Assembly (NCBI RefSeq): GCF_019100495.1
Contig: NZ_JAHRVA010000006.1
Coordinates: 133,164 to 197,163, forward strand
DNA length: 64,000 nt
Source of the DNA: Falsochrobactrum tianjinense
Lineage (GTDB): Bacteria > Pseudomonadota > Alphaproteobacteria > Rhizobiales > Rhizobiaceae
Direction of reading: 5' to 3'
The translations under genes and the position numbers were made by a program. Below are positions 1 to 8,976 of the stretch, in pieces (position 1 is the first letter of the stretch; each line of letters begins with the position of its first letter). The notes below the pieces were generated by a model, which saw only the letters and a program-made list of their open reading frames with translations, was not told the DNA's origin and did not search any database.

Positions 1-1653
1 GAACACTTCGCGGTCTTCGGTGATCACTTTTCCATAGCGGCGGCGAATGCGCTCGGCAGAAAGCTGGATCGGGGTCAGAGGGTTCTTGATTTCATGCGCG
101 ATACGGCGGGCCACATCTGCCCAGGCCGAAGAACGTTGCGCCTGAACGAGATCGGTAATGTCATCGACTGTCACCACATAGGAATGATCGTCCGATTCGG
201 CATCTTCCACCGTCACCTGTACATTGAAGTTGCGAGCGATGTTCGCACGGGTCATGCTGACCTGCTCGCGATGCACTGTGCGTCCCGTAGTACGTGCCAC
301 CTCGAAAGCCTGCCCAACTTCCGGCGCGATGCTGCTGAGGCTTCTGCCGATAGCGTCTTCGGAACTCACCCCGAACATATACTCCGCCGAACGGTTCAGA
401 ATGGAAATGGACCCGTCCGTCTCGATACCGATAACACCAGCGGTAACGCCCGAAAGCACGGCTTCCGAAAAACGGCGGCGTTCATCGATCTGGACATTTG
501 CGAAAAGAAGTTCGTTGCGCTGGCTTTTGACTTCCGCGACCATTTTATTGAATGTATCCGAAAGCGCGCCCACATCGCCATCCGACGAGCGCACAGGTAC
601 GAAAATTTCCAGATTACCCGCCGCCACTTCGTCTGCCGCACCGATCAGAAGCCGGATTGGACGCACCAGACGGTCGGCCACGGCGATGCCTGTCCATATG
701 GCCGAAAGCAGCACGATCAGCGTCAGCCCGAAATAAAGCAGTGCAAAGGCGATCTGCGTCGGGACGCGATTGGCATCCATTTCCTGATAGCGCTGCGTAT
801 TGGCTTCCATCAGGCGCATCGCTTCCAGAACCTGCTGGTCAACCGTGCGCACCGTATAAAGATAGACGTCGGGTATCTCCCGCATCTGGATGACAGCGCC
901 GACAAAATTACTGTTTCCCGGCGGAATGATGACCGGCTTGCCATCGACTGCGGTCTTCAGCGCATCGTCGGTCGGCGGCGGCAGGCGGCTTTCCACACCT
1001 GTTTCGCTTTTTACGACAACATCGCCGTTCTCGCGCACAAGGAACGCTCCAAGCAGGCCGCGCCCGCCGGTCTGTAGAGTAAGGTAGCGAATGAAACCGC
1101 CGCGGTCGAGGCTGTAAAGCGTCCTTTGCGCGTCCAGTTCCTGCAACATCGAATAGGACGTACTTTGCAGATTGAGCGCCGTTTCGCGAATATAGGCCGT
1201 CGAGAGGCTTTGCGAGGAACTTACAATGTCGCGGGTATTGGTATCAAACCAGCGGTCGAGACCCAGATTGAGTGTCACCGAGGCCACAATCGCCACAACG
1301 ATAGCGGGAACTGCCGCTATCAGCGAAAACAGAGCCACGATGCGCACATGAAGGCGCGAAGCCGCTTTTCCCAATCGCCGCGCGGTGATGATACGATAGA
1401 CTTCGCGGCAGATCAGCAGGATCAGAAAAGAAATCAGCGCAACATTGACTATGACCAGCGCAAGCGTGACGGTACGATCCGGCGTTAGCGGCGTAATTCC
1501 GATGAGAATGGCAAAGGAGAGTGAGGCCGTTATCAAAGCGGAGACAACGGTGATTATTCCCGGCAAGGCCAGGAGTCTGCGCCCCTCATTGCCTGATGAT
1601 TGGTCCGCCGTATCCGTATCCGTCATCAAATGCGCTGTTTCCATGTTAACCAT
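1..1653 (-). CDS. ntrY: Nitrogen-regulation sensor histidine kinase NtrY (partial, 3' end off window)
   Basis: Membrane sensor kinase of the NtrY/NtrX pair that acts beside NtrB/NtrC in alphaproteobacterial nitrogen and redox control. Read from the minus strand: a hydrophobic N-terminus with several membrane helices, a periplasmic loop, a further helix, a HAMP-like segment, a PAS domain (ILNRSAEYMFGVSSEDAIG) and the start of the kinase core with the phosphoacceptor H-box [20 protein letters not shown], after which the gene leaves the window. Start chosen at the first ATG (1653); in-frame ATGs at 1644 and 1626 are possible and none has a strong ribosome-binding site. It lies 63 bases after ntrC on the same strand. 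ntrX is expected beyond the left edge (inference). Confidence 0.93.
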   Translation of the reverse strand, partial: MVNMETAHLMTDTDTADQSSGNEGRRLLALPGIITVVSALITASLSFAILIGITPLTPDRTVTLALVIVNVALISFLILLICREVYRIITARRLGKAASRLHVRIVALFSLIAAVPAIVVAIVASVTLNLGLDRWFDTNTRDIVSSSQSLSTAYIRETALNLQSTSYSMLQELDAQRTLYSLDRGGFIRYLTLQTGGRGLLGAFLVRENGDVVVKSETGVESRLPPPTDDALKTAVDGKPVIIPPGNSNFVGAVIQMREIPDVYLYTVRTVDQQVLEAMRLMEANTQRYQEMDANRVPTQIAFALLYFGLTLIVLLSAIWTGIAVADRLVRPIRLLIGAADEVAAGNLEIFVPVRSSDGDVGALSDTFNKMVAEVKSQRNELLFANVQIDERRRFSEAVLSGVTAGVIGIETDGSISILNRSAEYMFGVSSEDAIGRSLSSIAPEVGQAFEVARTTGRTVHREQVSMTRANIARNFNVQVTVEDAESDDHSYVVTVDDITDLVQAQRSSAWADVARRIAHEIKNPLTPIQLSAERIRRRYGKVITEDREVF

Positions 1654-1716
1654 GTTACCCAATAGCGTTGCATCTATGCAACGCATTGTGGCGAAAATGC
1701 AACGGTATTTTACAGT

Positions 1717-3195
1717 TTAGTTGCCTGATCTGGTTCCGCGATAGATGTTGACGCCCAGTTCGCGGATTTTCTTGCGCAATGTATTGCGATTAAGGCCCAG
1801 AATTTCTGCTGCCTTGATTTGATTGCCACGCGTGGCAGTCAGGCAGGCGAGGATGAGCGGATACTCAAACTCCGCCAGAACCCGATGATAGAGGCCCGGC
1901 GGCGGCAAATCAGGGCCGAAGGATGCGAAATAGCGCTGCATATTCTGCTCAACCACCTGAGATATGGTAATATTGTCGGTACTTCCCTCCCCGACCGCCG
2001 GACTGTCGGGTCTTGGAATATCAGGCTTCAATTCGGCTTCGATGATTTCAGGGGAAATCTCCTCCTGCGGATAAAGCGCTGCCAGCCTGCGCACGAGGTT
2101 TTCCAGCTCGCGCACATTTCCCGGCCAGGGGTAATGGCGCATCATGTCCAGACCGTCTGCGGTAATGCGTTTTTCCGGCAATCCTTCGTCTGCGATCCGC
2201 TTGAAAAAATGCCGGACGAGATCGGCCACATCCTCGCTACGTTCACGCAGCGGCGGCAGGCGCAAAGGCACTACATTGAGCCGGTAGTACAGGTCTTCCC
2301 GGAACAGCCCTTGCGCGATGAGCTGGCGCAGATCCTTATTGGTGGCGGCCACGATCCGCACGTCGGTCTTGATCGGCGTGCGTCCGCCCACAGTCATATA
2401 TTCGCCCTGCTGCAACACGCGCAGCAATCGCGTCTGCGCTTCCATCGGCATGTCACCGATTTCATCAAGAAAAAGCGTACCGCCATTGGCTTGCTCGAAA
2501 CGTCCGCTCGAACGGTTCTGCGCGCCGGTGAAAGCGCCTTTCTCATGTCCGAACAGCTCCGATTCGATCAGATCGCGCGGAATGGCCGCCATATTGATCG
2601 CAACGAACGGCCCCTTGCAGCGGCGTCCATATTCATGCAGCGCGCGAGCGACCAGTTCCTTGCCGGTCCCGGATTCGCCCGTCACCATAACGGTCAGATC
2701 GGTCTGCATCATGCGCGCCAGAAGACGATAGATTTCCTGCATCGCCGGAGACCGGCCCACCAAAGGCATATTCTCGACCTGCTCATCGCCAAGCGATGTG
2801 GCCACGGGTCTGCTTTTCGGCTCTGCAAGCGCACGCCCGACAATATTGATAAGTTCGGTCAGGTCGAACGGCTTGGGCAGATATTCATAGGCTCCCGCTT
2901 CGGAAGCCCGTATGGCGGTCATGAAGGTGTTCTGCGCGCTCATCACCACTACCGGCAGATCGGGACGCGTTTTCTTGATGCGCGGCAGCAGATCGAAAGC
3001 ATTCTCATCAGGCATCATCACGTCGGTGACGACGAGATCGCCGTCTCCAGCGGAAACCCAGCGCCAAAGCGACGCGGCATTGGAAGTCACCCGCACGTCA
3101 TAACCCGCGCGTGACAGCGCCTGATTGAGCACCGTGCGGATTGCGGCGTCATCATCAGCCACTAATATCGTACCCGTGGGACGTCCAGCATTCAT
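1717..3195 (-). CDS. ntrC: Nitrogen assimilation response regulator NtrC (NR-I)
   Basis: Sigma-54-dependent activator of nitrogen-assimilation genes, phosphorylated by NtrB. At 492 residues it has the full NtrC layout: receiver domain (about 8-125) with acceptor Asp in [13 protein letters not shown] and Lys in YLPKPF; AAA+ domain (about 145-380) with Walker A GESGTGKE and the sigma-54 contact loop GAFTGA; and a Fis-type helix-turn-helix at the C-terminus ([18 protein letters not shown]). Its start overlaps the ntrB stop by four bases, so the two are probably translationally coupled. Confidence 0.97.
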   Translation of the reverse strand: MNAGRPTGTILVADDDAAIRTVLNQALSRAGYDVRVTSNAASLWRWVSAGDGDLVVTDVMMPDENAFDLLPRIKKTRPDLPVVVMSAQNTFMTAIRASEAGAYEYLPKPFDLTELINIVGRALAEPKSRPVATSLGDEQVENMPLVGRSPAMQEIYRLLARMMQTDLTVMVTGESGTGKELVARALHEYGRRCKGPFVAINMAAIPRDLIESELFGHEKGAFTGAQNRSSGRFEQANGGTLFLDEIGDMPMEAQTRLLRVLQQGEYMTVGGRTPIKTDVRIVAATNKDLRQLIAQGLFREDLYYRLNVVPLRLPPLRERSEDVADLVRHFFKRIADEGLPEKRITADGLDMMRHYPWPGNVRELENLVRRLAALYPQEEISPEIIEAELKPDIPRPDSPAVGEGSTDNITISQVVEQNMQRYFASFGPDLPPPGLYHRVLAEFEYPLILACLTATRGNQIKAAEILGLNRNTLRKKIRELGVNIYRGTRSGN

Positions 3196-4352
3196 GCGTC
3201 GTTTCCTGTCCGTGCTGGCATATTTTCTGCCATTCCAATGAGATCAGCCGGATTCGTCCAGGCGGGCATGAGAATACGGAAGGTCGTGCGCGAAGGGTGG
3301 CTATCGCATTCGATAATGCCGCCATGATCGCCGATAATCTTTGCGACCAGCGCCAGACCCAACCCCGAACCGTTAATCTTGGTGGTGACGAATGGATCGA
3401 ACAGATGCGGCAGCATATCCTGCGGTACGCCGGGGCCATTGTCCTGGACGCAGAATTCAAGCGGCAGCGCCACCCGATCTCGCGCGCCGGGAACCTGCAA
3501 GCGGATACCCGGACGATAGGCCGAAGAAAGAATAATTTCACCGCCTTCACGCCCATCGATGGCTTCCGCCGCGTTTTTTATGAGGTTGAGAAAAACCTGC
3601 ACAAGCTGATCCCGATTGGCAAAGACCGGCGGCAGCGACGGATCATAATCCTCCGTAAATCGGACATGTCGCGCAAAACCATTGCGCGCTATCGCTTTTA
3701 CTCGATCAAGCACAACATGAATATTGACGGCACTACGCTCAATGGGGCGCTCGTCAGAAAACACTTCCATACGGTCGACCAGCTTTACAATGCGGTCCGT
3801 CTCATCGGTGATCAGCCTCGCAAGTGCGCGATCTTCATCGCTCACCACCTGTTCGAGCAATTGAGCGGCGCCTCGAATGCCCGAGAGCGGATTCTTGATC
3901 TCGTGTGCCAGCATGGAAGCAAGGCCCGACACCGAACGCGCGGCACCGCGATGGGTCATCTGGCGGTCGATCTTTTCCGCCATGCTCTTCTCCTTGAACA
4001 GGATAACCACGGCTCCCGGCGCTTCGATCACCGGCGCGACATAGAGATCGACAATCCGCTCTGTACCGAGCTTCGGTGACGAAATATCGACGCGATATTC
4101 ATTGACTGGAATCTGGCTGGCGCGGACCTGATCAACCAAGGCCAGCAAGGGACTGCCGAATGGCAGGAAGGATTCGAACCGGTTGCGTGCCAGAATAGAC
4201 GAACCCGAACGGAAAAACTGTTCGGCGTCGAGATTGGCGTAAACAATATGATTGTCAGCGCCGATCATGATGACAGGCTGGCTGAGTGCATCCAGCACAA
4301 TCGACGCAAGATTGGCGGACGCAAGATTGGCCGCTTCGCCGCTTCCGCGCAT
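3192..4352 (-). CDS. ntrB: Nitrogen regulation histidine kinase NtrB (NR-II)
   Basis: Cytoplasmic kinase/phosphatase for NtrC, controlled by PII proteins. The 386-residue protein has no membrane segment. It starts with a PAS domain (about 20-130), then the H-box [21 protein letters not shown] and an HATPase domain with N-box [10 protein letters not shown] and G-boxes DNGPGVP and GSGLGLALV. It sits between dusB (one-base overlap) and ntrC (four-base overlap), the classic nifR3-ntrB-ntrC arrangement of alphaproteobacteria. Confidence 0.97.
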   Translation of the reverse strand: MRGSGEAANLASANLASIVLDALSQPVIMIGADNHIVYANLDAEQFFRSGSSILARNRFESFLPFGSPLLALVDQVRASQIPVNEYRVDISSPKLGTERIVDLYVAPVIEAPGAVVILFKEKSMAEKIDRQMTHRGAARSVSGLASMLAHEIKNPLSGIRGAAQLLEQVVSDEDRALARLITDETDRIVKLVDRMEVFSDERPIERSAVNIHVVLDRVKAIARNGFARHVRFTEDYDPSLPPVFANRDQLVQVFLNLIKNAAEAIDGREGGEIILSSAYRPGIRLQVPGARDRVALPLEFCVQDNGPGVPQDMLPHLFDPFVTTKINGSGLGLALVAKIIGDHGGIIECDSHPSRTTFRILMPAWTNPADLIGMAENMPARTGNDA

Positions 4353-5362
4353 CAGGCAACCTTTCTCGTCGTGCCAGGCAAAACTGCCTCGCGCAGGAAA
4401 ATGCGACGCAGCCCGTCAATAACATCGGCGGGGTCAGTCAATGTCATGATCTGAGCCTTATCGGCAGGCGAGAATGCCGCGCTTGCGTGACGATCCAGAT
4501 ACCAGCCCAAATGCTTTCTAGCATGACGGATACCTGTCTTGCTGCCATAATGGTTCAGCATATCTTCATAATGTCTTATAATATAATCGAGAATTGTATT
4601 CTCGGATTGCGGCGCATGATCGCTTCCGGCAATCGAGCCCGCAAGCCAGGGCTGGCCGTAAGAGGCACGCCCGACCATGACCGCATCGGCTCCCGAACGG
4701 CGCAATATTTCTTCCGCATCCTGCCGGGATGCAACATCACCATTGGCCACAAGCGGAATTTTCACAGCATCCCGCACCGCGCGGATGGCAGTCCAGTCGG
4801 CGTTGCCCTCATAGAACTGGCAGCGCGTACGTCCATGCACCGTAACCATGACGATACCGGCATCTTCAGCGCGTTTGGCCAGTTCGGGCGCATTGATGCT
4901 GTTTTCATCCCAGCCCAATCGCATTTTGAGTGTAACCGGGACCTTGACTGCCGCGACCGTGGCCTCCACCAGCGTCATGGCATGATCGAGATCGCGCATG
5001 AGGGCCGAACCGGAATAGCCGCCCGTTACCTTCTTCGCCGGACAACCCATATTGATATCGATAATATCGGCACCTTCGCCCTCCGCTATCTTTGCGGCCT
5101 CGCCCATCCAGTGCGCTTCGCGGCCTGCAAGTTGCACCACATGCGTACCAAGTCCTTCGCCGGAAAGCCGCAACATGCTTTCCTTATGGCGATTGCACAA
5201 TTCGGCACTCGCCACCATTTCCGAAACCACCATACCCGCGCCCGCTTCCGCAGCGCGTTTGCGAAACGGGAGATCGGACACACCCGACATGGGCGCAAGG
5301 AAGACGCGGTTCTTGAGTACCACGCCACCGATATTCAAAGCTTGATTAAGGAAATCCACCAA
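4352..5362 (-). CDS. dusB: tRNA dihydrouridine synthase (DusB/NifR3 type)
   Basis: FMN-dependent enzyme that reduces uridines in the tRNA D-loop. TIM-barrel family features are visible: [13 protein letters not shown] near the N-terminus, the catalytic-cysteine segment [20 protein letters not shown] and the FMN-phosphate segment [12 protein letters not shown]. Length 336 is normal. There is no ATG at the expected start: the reading begins TTG-GTG, so TTG at 5362 or GTG at 5359 is used, with AGG a few bases upstream. First gene of the ntr operon, divergent from ispDF. Confidence 0.95.
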   Translation of the reverse strand: MVDFLNQALNIGGVVLKNRVFLAPMSGVSDLPFRKRAAEAGAGMVVSEMVASAELCNRHKESMLRLSGEGLGTHVVQLAGREAHWMGEAAKIAEGEGADIIDINMGCPAKKVTGGYSGSALMRDLDHAMTLVEATVAAVKVPVTLKMRLGWDENSINAPELAKRAEDAGIVMVTVHGRTRCQFYEGNADWTAIRAVRDAVKIPLVANGDVASRQDAEEILRRSGADAVMVGRASYGQPWLAGSIAGSDHAPQSENTILDYIIRHYEDMLNHYGSKTGIRHARKHLGWYLDRHASAAFSPADKAQIMTLTDPADVIDGLRRIFLREAVLPGTTRKVA

Positions 5363-5456
5363 TAATGCCTATTTGATGTGCATGAAGGAATTAGCCCATA
5401 CTTTAATCAATATGTGTTTTGGACGCAAGAAAAAGCACACGCGACCCCTGATAAAA

Positions 5457-5476
5457 CAATTGCCGACTGGCAATTG
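5457..5476. promoter_or_regulatory. Perfect inverted repeat between dusB-ntr and ispDF
   Basis: Arms CAATTGCC and GGCAATTG (8 bp each, perfect) are separated by GACT. It lies in the divergent intergenic region, about 95 bases from the dusB start and 55 bases upstream of the probable ispDF start. No T-run follows on either strand, so an operator-like site is more likely than a terminator. The binding protein is unknown. Confidence 0.45.
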
Positions 5477-5531
5477 ACGTCACAAGGCATTATCCCGCTG
5501 GAGAGGCAATTCTTTCATAAGGGCTAAGGCG

Positions 5532-6728
5532 ATTTCTAGGGCAGCAGCGGTCATTGTGGCAGCCGGTCGGGGCGAACGGGCAGGCCAGAGCATCGAGGGA
5601 CCGAAACAATATCGGCGCATTGGCGGCGAGACCGTCCTGGCGCGTACGCTGCGCGCTTTCGCTGATTACCCCCTGATTGATGAGATCATCGTCGTCATCC
5701 ACCCGGATGACACCGTGCTTTATCAGAACGCCATTCAGGCCGATTACGCGAATGTGCGCGTGGTTATCGGCGGCCCGACCCGGCAGGAATCTACCCGCCT
5801 TGGATTGCTGGCCCTTGCAGAAAATCCGCCACAATATGTCCTGATCCACGATGGCGTGCGCCCCTTTGTGAAGCAGGATTTGCTCACCCGCATTCTTGAC
5901 AGCTTGTCACCCCAAGAAGGCATATTGCCTGCGCTTGCCGTATCGGACACATTAAAACAGGCGACAGCCGATGGCACAGTGAAAACCACTGTCCCGCGCG
6001 CAGGCCTGTTCTCGGCACAGACGCCGCAGGCTTTTCCGTTTACGCCCATTCTGGCAGCGCATGAAAAGGCGTTCGCCATCCAGCGCGCGGATTTTACCGA
6101 CGACGCTGCAATTGCCGAGTGGCACGGGCTGACGGTGCGTATAATCGAAGGCTCCGCAGACAATACGAAACTGACATGGGCCAAGGATATCGAAATGGCC
6201 GACAAACGTTTAAGGCAGAATATGACTTCATTTCCAGATATTCGCACCGGCAATGGCTATGACGTTCACAGCTTCGAGCCCGGCGACCATGTAACTCTGT
6301 GCGGCGTTGACATTCCGTATGAGAAAAAACTCAGCGGACATTCCGACGCGGATGTCGCTTTACATGCCTTGACCGACGCCCTGCTCGCCACCCGAGGCGC
6401 GGGCGATATCGGCACGCATTTTCCGCCCTCCGATCCGCAATGGAAGGGTGCTGCCTCTCATATCTTTGTCGAACATGCGGTAAAAATCGTGCGCGACGCG
6501 GGTGGTCGCATCGCCAATGCCGATGTGACGCTGATTGCCGAGGAGCCGAAAATCGGCCCGCACCGGCCCGCTATGACCGAGGCGCTGGCCAATATGCTGG
6601 GTATCAGCACCGACCGGATTTCGATCAAGGCCACAACCAATGAAAAGCTCGGCTTTCTTGGCCGTGGCGAAGGAATTGCTGCTATTGTGACTGCAACGGT
6701 GGTCTATCCCGGTGAGGTTCCCGAATGA
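5532..6728 (+). CDS. ispDF: Bifunctional IspD/IspF, MEP isoprenoid pathway
   Basis: Fusion enzyme of the MEP pathway. The N-terminal IspD (about 1-230) makes CDP-methylerythritol from CTP and MEP; the C-terminal IspF (from about [11 protein letters not shown]) forms the cyclic diphosphate. Visible motifs are the nucleotide-binding loop [10 protein letters not shown], Isp[11 protein letters not shown], and IspF metal and active-site motifs GYDVHSF and [16 protein letters not shown]. The only conventional start is GTG at 5556, but that would cut the first beta strand (AVIVAAG). ATT at 5532 keeps it and lies 8 bases after AAGGG, so I take ATT as the probable start (inference). The 3' end overlaps pncC by four bases. 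Confidence 0.9.
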   Translation: MSRAAAVIVAAGRGERAGQSIEGPKQYRRIGGETVLARTLRAFADYPLIDEIIVVIHPDDTVLYQNAIQADYANVRVVIGGPTRQESTRLGLLALAENPPQYVLIHDGVRPFVKQDLLTRILDSLSPQEGILPALAVSDTLKQATADGTVKTTVPRAGLFSAQTPQAFPFTPILAAHEKAFAIQRADFTDDAAIAEWHGLTVRIIEGSADNTKLTWAKDIEMADKRLRQNMTSFPDIRTGNGYDVHSFEPGDHVTLCGVDIPYEKKLSGHSDADVALHALTDALLATRGAGDIGTHFPPSDPQWKGAASHIFVEHAVKIVRDAGGRIANADVTLIAEEPKIGPHRPAMTEALANMLGISTDRISIKATTNEKLGFLGRGEGIAAIVTATVVYPGEVPE

Positions 6729-7207
6729 TCGCAGAAGAAAAGTCCATTCAGGTTCTTGAAGCCTGCCGCAGCCACAGCCTGATGATTGTCACCGCCGAAT
6801 CCTGCACCGGCGGGCTGATTGCGGCGGCCCTGACTGATATCGCAGGATCTTCCGATGTGGTGGATCGAGGCTTCGTGACCTATTCCAACGAAGCCAAGCA
6901 TGAGATGATCGGCGTACCGGTCGAACTCATTATCGAAAAAGGCGCAGTATCGAAAGAAGTTGCCATCGCCATGGCCGAAGGGGCGCTTGCCCATTCGCGC
7001 GCAGGCATCAGCATCGCTGTCACCGGCGTTGCCGGTCCCGGCGGCGGCTCCGCCAAAAAGCCTGTCGGTCTGGTGCATATTGCCAGTGCACGCAGCGGTC
7101 ATCCAACCCTGCATAAAGAATGCCACTTTGGCGAAAAGACGCGAGCAGAAATACGCCACGCGACCGTACTTGCCGCGCTGGAACTGGTTCTTCAGGCAAT
7201 GCCGTAA
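6725..7207 (+). CDS. pncC: CinA C-terminal domain protein, nicotinamide-nucleotide amidase
   Basis: Stand-alone CinA C-terminal domain (PncC type), which deamidates nicotinamide mononucleotide in pyridine-nucleotide salvage. The 160-residue protein carries [22 protein letters not shown] near the N-terminus and [18 protein letters not shown] in the second half, both typical of the family. It lacks the N-terminal molybdopterin-like CinA domain. It overlaps ispDF by ATGA, suggesting coupled translation, and its 3' end overlaps the convergent RatA-like gene. Confidence 0.9.
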   Translation: MIAEEKSIQVLEACRSHSLMIVTAESCTGGLIAAALTDIAGSSDVVDRGFVTYSNEAKHEMIGVPVELIIEKGAVSKEVAIAMAEGALAHSRAGISIAVTGVAGPGGGSAKKPVGLVHIASARSGHPTLHKECHFGEKTRAEIRHATVLAALELVLQAMP

Positions 7208-7647
7208 ATCTGGTCGGCGCGTTTTTCAAAAGCTTCGGAAAATTTCTTGAAGGCCAGATCGAACATGGTTCCCATCAGCAAGCCGAGGGTACGGCTCCTG
7301 AACTCATAATCGATGAAGAACTCCACATCGCATTGGGAACCGTCGCCAACGGAAATGAAGGTCCACCGATTGTCAAGATAGCGGAACGGACCGTCGAGAT
7401 ATTTGACGTCGATCACATTATGCGTCGGGCTGAGCAGCACCTGGCTGGTAAATGTCTCGCGGATCATCTTATAGCCCACTGTCATATCGGCGATCAGTAG
7501 CGCCTTTTCGCCTCGCTCCTTGCGCGTGCGGATGGTCAAAGCCTCACACATGGGCAGGAAAAGTGGATATTTTTCGATATCCGCAACCAGAGCGAACATT
7601 TGTTCGGCCCGGTGGTTCACCCGCCTGACGGTCGTAAATTGCGGCAT
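7192..7647 (-). CDS. RatA/COQ10 family START-domain protein
   Basis: A 151-residue polyketide-cyclase/START fold protein related to Coq10 (ubiquinone binding) and to E. coli RatA. Recognisable segments are MPQFTTVRRVNHRAEQMFALVADIEKYPLFLPMCEAL at the N-terminus and VEFFIDYEFRSRTLGLLMG before the C-terminal helix. It begins three bases after the lipA stop and so is co-transcribed with lipA. The ubiquinone-chaperone role fits the respiratory neighbourhood better than toxin activity, but that is inference. Confidence 0.85.
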   Translation of the reverse strand: MPQFTTVRRVNHRAEQMFALVADIEKYPLFLPMCEALTIRTRKERGEKALLIADMTVGYKMIRETFTSQVLLSPTHNVIDVKYLDGPFRYLDNRWTFISVGDGSQCDVEFFIDYEFRSRTLGLLMGTMFDLAFKKFSEAFEKRADQIYGIA

Positions 7648-7650
7648 ATG

Positions 7651-8619
7651 TTACGAAGCCTGTATTGCGATCTGCGCTTCGCGCGCAGCCTTGAGCTTGG
7701 CGAAATCATCACCGGCGTGGTGTGACGAACGCGTCAGCGGGCTGGAGGCAACCAGCAGGAATCCCTTCGTCCGACCAATAGTCTCGAACGATTTGAATTC
7801 GTCCGGCGTCACGAAACGGATGACCGGATGATGCTTTCGGGTTGGCTGGAGATATTGGCCAATGGTCATGAAATCGACCTCAGCCGAACGCAGATCATCC
7901 ATGAGCTGGAGAATTTCATTTCTCTCTTCACCGAGACCGACCATAATGCCTGACTTGGTGAAAATGGTCGGGTCCAGCTCCTTGACCCGCTGCAAGAGAC
8001 GGATCGAATGGAAATAGCGCGCACCGGGGCGGACCTTGAGATATTTCGACGGCACGGTTTCCAGATTGTGGTTGAATACATCCGGGCGAGCTTTGACCAC
8101 GACCTCAAGCGCGCCTTCCTTGCGCAGGAAGTCCGGCGTCAGAATTTCAATTGTGGTCTTGGGTGTCGCGGCGCGGATCGCATGGATCACCTCGGCAAAA
8201 TGCTGCGCGCCGCCATCGGCAAGATCGTCACGATCAACAGAGGTAATGACCACATGGGTCAGCCCCATCTGCTTGACGGCTTTGGCAACATTTTCCGGCT
8301 CATGAGGGTCAAGCGCGGTCGGAATTCCGGTCGAAACATTGCAGAATGCACAGGCGCGCGTGCATATCTCGCCCATGATCATGAAGGTCGCGTGCTTCTT
8401 TTCCCAACACTCACCAATATTCGGGCAACCAGCTTCCTCGCAGACAGTGACCAGCTTGTTCGAGCGAACAATATCGCGGGTCTCCGCATAACCGCGCGAA
8501 ACAGGAGCCTTGACACGAATCCAGTCCGGCTTTTTCAGCACTTCATTATCGGGGCGGTGCGCCTTTTCCGGGTGCCGCTGGCGTCTGCTCTGGTCCACCA
8601 TGTCGAGAACTGTAACCAT
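7651..8619 (-). CDS. lipA: Lipoyl synthase (radical SAM)
   Basis: Inserts two sulfurs into octanoyl groups on lipoyl domains of E2 proteins, using S-adenosylmethionine and two 4Fe-4S clusters. Both cluster motifs are present: auxiliary C-x4-C-x5-C in [12 protein letters not shown] and radical-SAM CTRACAFC. The conserved RSS near the C-terminus is in [11 protein letters not shown]. At 322 residues the length is normal. Its position downstream of the pyruvate dehydrogenase genes matches its substrate, the lipoyl domains of the E2 protein and of E1-beta. Confidence 0.97.
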   Translation of the reverse strand: MVTVLDMVDQSRRQRHPEKAHRPDNEVLKKPDWIRVKAPVSRGYAETRDIVRSNKLVTVCEEAGCPNIGECWEKKHATFMIMGEICTRACAFCNVSTGIPTALDPHEPENVAKAVKQMGLTHVVITSVDRDDLADGGAQHFAEVIHAIRAATPKTTIEILTPDFLRKEGALEVVVKARPDVFNHNLETVPSKYLKVRPGARYFHSIRLLQRVKELDPTIFTKSGIMVGLGEERNEILQLMDDLRSAEVDFMTIGQYLQPTRKHHPVIRFVTPDEFKSFETIGRTKGFLLVASSPLTRSSHHAGDDFAKLKAAREAQIAIQAS

Positions 8620-8693
8620 GCTATTTCCTGCCTATCCGGAGCAGCCATAGCTCCTTGTAACTGAAGCGGTGGTAATTGCTGCGCCGCTTGCTG

Positions 8694-8957
8694 TCAATGT
8701 CGTGCGGCCAGCCCGAGCGCGCGGAACACCAAAGCCCATATCAGGCCGAACGCCAATCCCGCTATGCCCATTGCCAGCGTCACTATCCAGACGCCATACC
8801 AGCCTGAAAGCGCCATTCCATTGATCGATATGGTGTTTCCGCCAAGCAGGCTCAAGGTGCCGGCAATGAAGCCAAGCAACAGACCGCCTACTGTGCACCA
8901 TTTGATCGCAGGCCAGGCGGCGCGCCGCCACGGCCCTCCATCTTCGATCAGAGGAAT
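8694..8957 (-). CDS. Small membrane protein between lpd and lipA, probable ATT start
   Basis: An open frame of about 87 codons that encodes two hydrophobic helices, GGLLLGFIAGTLSLLGG and GVWIVTLAMGIAGLAFGLIW, preceded by a polar stretch (GGPWRRAAWPAIKW). No ATG, GTG or TTG occurs before the first helix: a TTG at 8879 would begin inside it. ATT at 8957 is preceded by AAGGAG with a 7-base gap, which is ideal spacing, so I place the start there (inference). It begins 19 bases after the lpd stop. The function is unknown. Confidence 0.65.
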   Translation of the reverse strand: MPLIEDGGPWRRAAWPAIKWCTVGGLLLGFIAGTLSLLGGNTISINGMALSGWYGVWIVTLAMGIAGLAFGLIWALVFRALGLAARH

Positions 8958-8976
8958 ATTGCCTCTCCTTTATGCA

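Noticed and set aside
8632-8931. 99-codon frame on the minus strand overlapping the small membrane gene
   Set aside because: Its translation is basic and low in hydrophobic segments, while the alternative frame gives clean membrane helices and an ideal ribosome-binding site, so this one is a shadow.
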